Shown here: one piece after another, positions 62,637 through 64,000 of the stretch
Layout of the letters: each line of letters starts with the position of its first letter
How positions within the stretch are numbered: the first letter of the stretch is position 1
NCBI GenBank assembly: GCA_030059675.1
Contig: JANVYQ010000005.1
Location: forward strand, 1-64,000
Direction: 5' to 3'
Length of the DNA: 64,000 bases
Origin: Candidatus Pelearchaeum maunauluense
GTDB lineage: Archaea > Thermoproteota > Nitrososphaeria_A > Caldarchaeales > Caldarchaeaceae
Translations under genes and position numbers: made by a program
Notes under the pieces: model-generated
Databases searched by the model: none
What the model was told of the DNA's origin: nothing
Seen by the model: the letters and a program-made list of their open reading frames with translations, nothing else

Positions 62637-63138
62637 TTAGATGGCGCTCTTCAGCGTGTCAACGAGCTTGGCGAGCTCTTCAGAGACTCTCTTGACGGTC
62701 TCCGAGAGTCTGCTACTTCTCTGCTTCTCTTCTTCCAGCTGCTTTTTTTAGCCGATTCACTTCTTCCTCCAGCGCTGCTGTGTCAAGGGACTTCGTAGGT
62801 GCTGGAAACACGTCTGGGAGCGTTATATTCACGCCCTCCCTAGCAAACTTCTCATACGTCTCCCTAACTATCTGCCCAGCCTTTGTCTTACCCTGCAAGT
62901 GGTTTCTAATTGTTGCCTCACTCCTCCCTATCTCATCTGCTATCTGGCTCACGGATAGCTTGGCCTTCTCCCTAGCCAGCGCAGCAGCGACAGCAAGACT
63001 ATCAACCCAGGTCAATCGTTCCTCTGGATTACGCAGCTCCTCTATAACATCTGGCCTGAGTATGCTGCCTATAAGCAGGGCAGACTCAAGCTTATGTATC
63101 TGCTCTCTACCAACGGGTGAGAGAGGTACTTCGCTCAC
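62637..63138 (-). CDS. KaiC-associated HTH regulator, with -1 frame extension after A7
   Basis: In the zero frame this is a 141-residue protein (62713-63138) with an HTH ([26 protein letters not shown]) and the start of a coiled coil ([22 protein letters not shown]), ending at TAG 62713. At CTAAAAAAAGC (A7 at 62743-62749) a -1 shift gives [39 protein letters not shown], which prolongs the coiled coil by about 37 residues to TAA 62637. The extension keeps heptads, so it looks selected. It overlaps the KaiC-like gene by 4 nt and likely regulates or binds that ATPase. Confidence 0.75.
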
Positions 63139-63881
63139 GGCTCTTCACCCGCCACAACTCTAACAGTCTCACCCGCCTTAATAACTATGCCCTTATCAGT
63201 AATCTCAAACGGATGTCTATGCATGGAATGTGATGTTCCACGCATTTTCCATACGATTATGCTCCGCGTCAGCTCGCCTTTAACCTCGTCTAGGTCAAGC
63301 CTAACTATGCCGTCAGCTGCGTGTTCCACGCCTGGGCCTCCGAAGCCGCGCTCGGTGACGCTCACTTGGGAGATTAGGAGCGATGTGCAGCCCATGCCTG
63401 AGAGTATCTTCTTAAGCTGGAGAACCATGCTGCGCGCGAGGGCTGGCTTCGTGATGTATAGAGTTGTAACCGAATCAACCACGGCGCGAACCGCCTTCAC
63501 GCCGTGTATAGCTTCGCGAAGCACATCTATCAGGAGCTGGAAATCGTCTGGTGAGCGTACAACGTAGCGCTCGCGGCGTGCTGCCTCTCCTATGCCTGCT
63601 GTGAAAGCATCAACAATAGCAAGCTTGCCCTCATTCTCAAAACGTGTAGTGTCCCAGCCGAATTGAGCCATGGACATCCTAACTTGGACTGGATGCTCTT
63701 CAAGCACTACAAGAACTCCAGACTCCCCCTTAAGGAGACCATTATAGAGATATTGCTGGCCGAAGATTGACTTTCCAGTCCCAGGGCCTCCTGAGAGTAG
63801 AACCACATTCCTCTTGGGAATCCCTCCCCGTAAAATCTCGTCAAAGCCTGGGATTCCCGTAGATATTCTATTCAGAGTCAT
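63135..63881 (-). CDS. KaiC-like RecA-superfamily ATPase
   Basis: About 248 residues, a single-domain archaeal KaiC-like ATPase. [44 protein letters not shown] has Walker [24 protein letters not shown] has the catalytic Glu pair; [13 protein letters not shown] is Walker [37 protein letters not shown] is the ending typical of the group. Such proteins act in signalling complexes. I prefer ATG 63881 (MTLNRISTG) over 63890, as a TATA-like TGTTTAAG lies about 28 bp upstream. The HTH regulator gene follows with a 4-nt overlap. Confidence 0.9.
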   Translation of the reverse strand: MTLNRISTGIPGFDEILRGGIPKRNVVLLSGGPGTGKSIFGQQYLYNGLLKGESGVLVVLEEHPVQVRMSMAQFGWDTTRFENEGKLAIVDAFTAGIGEAARRERYVVRSPDDFQLLIDVLREAIHGVKAVRAVVDSVTTLYITKPALARSMVLQLKKILSGMGCTSLLISQVSVTERGFGGPGVEHAADGIVRLDLDEVKGELTRSIIVWKMRGTSHSMHRHPFEITDKGIVIKAGETVRVVAGEEP

Positions 63882-63942
63882 GTAAAACATAATGTAGCAT
63901 TAGGTCTTAAACATTTTACTCCACTCTCCTCACAATAAGCGT

Positions 63943-64000
63943 TTAGTTCCCTCTGGCTATGTGTATGTTTAGATATTTGTCAATCTCGGCTCTCCATCCA
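63943..64000 (-). CDS. Possible C-terminal end of a gene entering from the right
   Basis: A minus-strand frame is open from the window edge and ends WRAEIDKYLNIHIARGN at TAA 63943. It may be the last 18 codons of a neighbouring gene. It is too short to assign. Confidence 0.3.
   Translation of the reverse strand, partial: GWRAEIDKYLNIHIARGN

Noticed and set aside
1-64000. CRISPR arrays, transposases, integrases, rRNA genes
   Set aside because: I looked for regular direct repeats with spacers, DDE or tyrosine recombinase motifs and rRNA segments and saw none.

Overview
The window reads as the chromosome of a thermophilic archaeon of the TACK group (Thermoproteota). The gene mix (A-type ATPase subunits E and F, an archaeal KaiC-like ATPase with its partner regulator, TrpB2, bacterial-type leucine genes, LIV transporter, several xanthine-dehydrogenase-type large subunits, hydantoinase B, protoglobin) would fit an Aigarchaeota/Caldarchaeales-like organism, but this is inference from gene content. 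The sequence shows many TATA boxes about 25-30 bp before a start codon (leaderless first genes), Shine-Dalgarno motifs before internal operon genes, many TTG/GTG starts and an apparently multi-intron tRNA-Leu.

Layout. 0-9.4 kb: informational and housekeeping genes (acylphosphatase-like/coiled-coil tail, TGS-domain GTPase, ABC-2 exporter, HEPN-MNT pair, A-ATPase F and E, surE, an unrecognised protein, an Lrp regulator, argG, a GNAT acetyltransferase). 9.45-9.75 kb: tRNA-Leu(GAG), with probable insertions in three arms, and tRNA-Thr(GGT). 9.9-14.8 kb: a complete LIV-type ABC importer (two ATPases, two permeases, a solute-binding protein on the opposite strand).

14.8-40 kb: a catabolic region. 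It holds a nitrilase-fold protein without the nucleophile Cys, two acyl-CoA dehydrogenases, an ornithine-cyclodeaminase-like protein, a PaaK-type CoA ligase, an E1-alpha / homocitrate-synthase-like / FAH-type trio, a cyclase-family hydrolase, a HepT-MntA pair, an SDR, two enoyl-CoA hydratases, an M20 deacylase, three molybdopterin hydroxylase large subunits without small subunits, TrpB2, and a thiolase-like + DUF35 pair lacking thiolase catalytic residues. Together they suggest import of an amide, amino-acid-derived or heterocyclic compound, Mo-dependent hydroxylation, CoA activation and beta-oxidation-like breakdown.

40-57 kb: leucine/valine synthesis (leuC, leuD, ilvC, ilvN, ilvB, leuA) mixed with decaying genes. 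A frameshifted protoglobin, a hydantoinase-B relic, a frameshifted SRPBCC gene and an aconitase N-terminal relic sit at 40.1-43.2 kb. An AT-richer segment at about 47.3-53.4 kb, between ilvN and ilvC, carries an LLM-family oxidoreductase and a tetrathionate/polysulfide-reductase-like NrfD + molybdopterin subunit operon broken by at least seven frameshifts.

57-64 kb: acyl-CoA carboxylase beta subunit divergent from birA, a nucleoside phosphorylase, an orphan hydantoinase B, a DUF996 membrane protein, and a KaiC-like ATPase with a small HTH regulator whose reading continues in the -1 frame after an A7 run, a candidate for programmed frameshifting.
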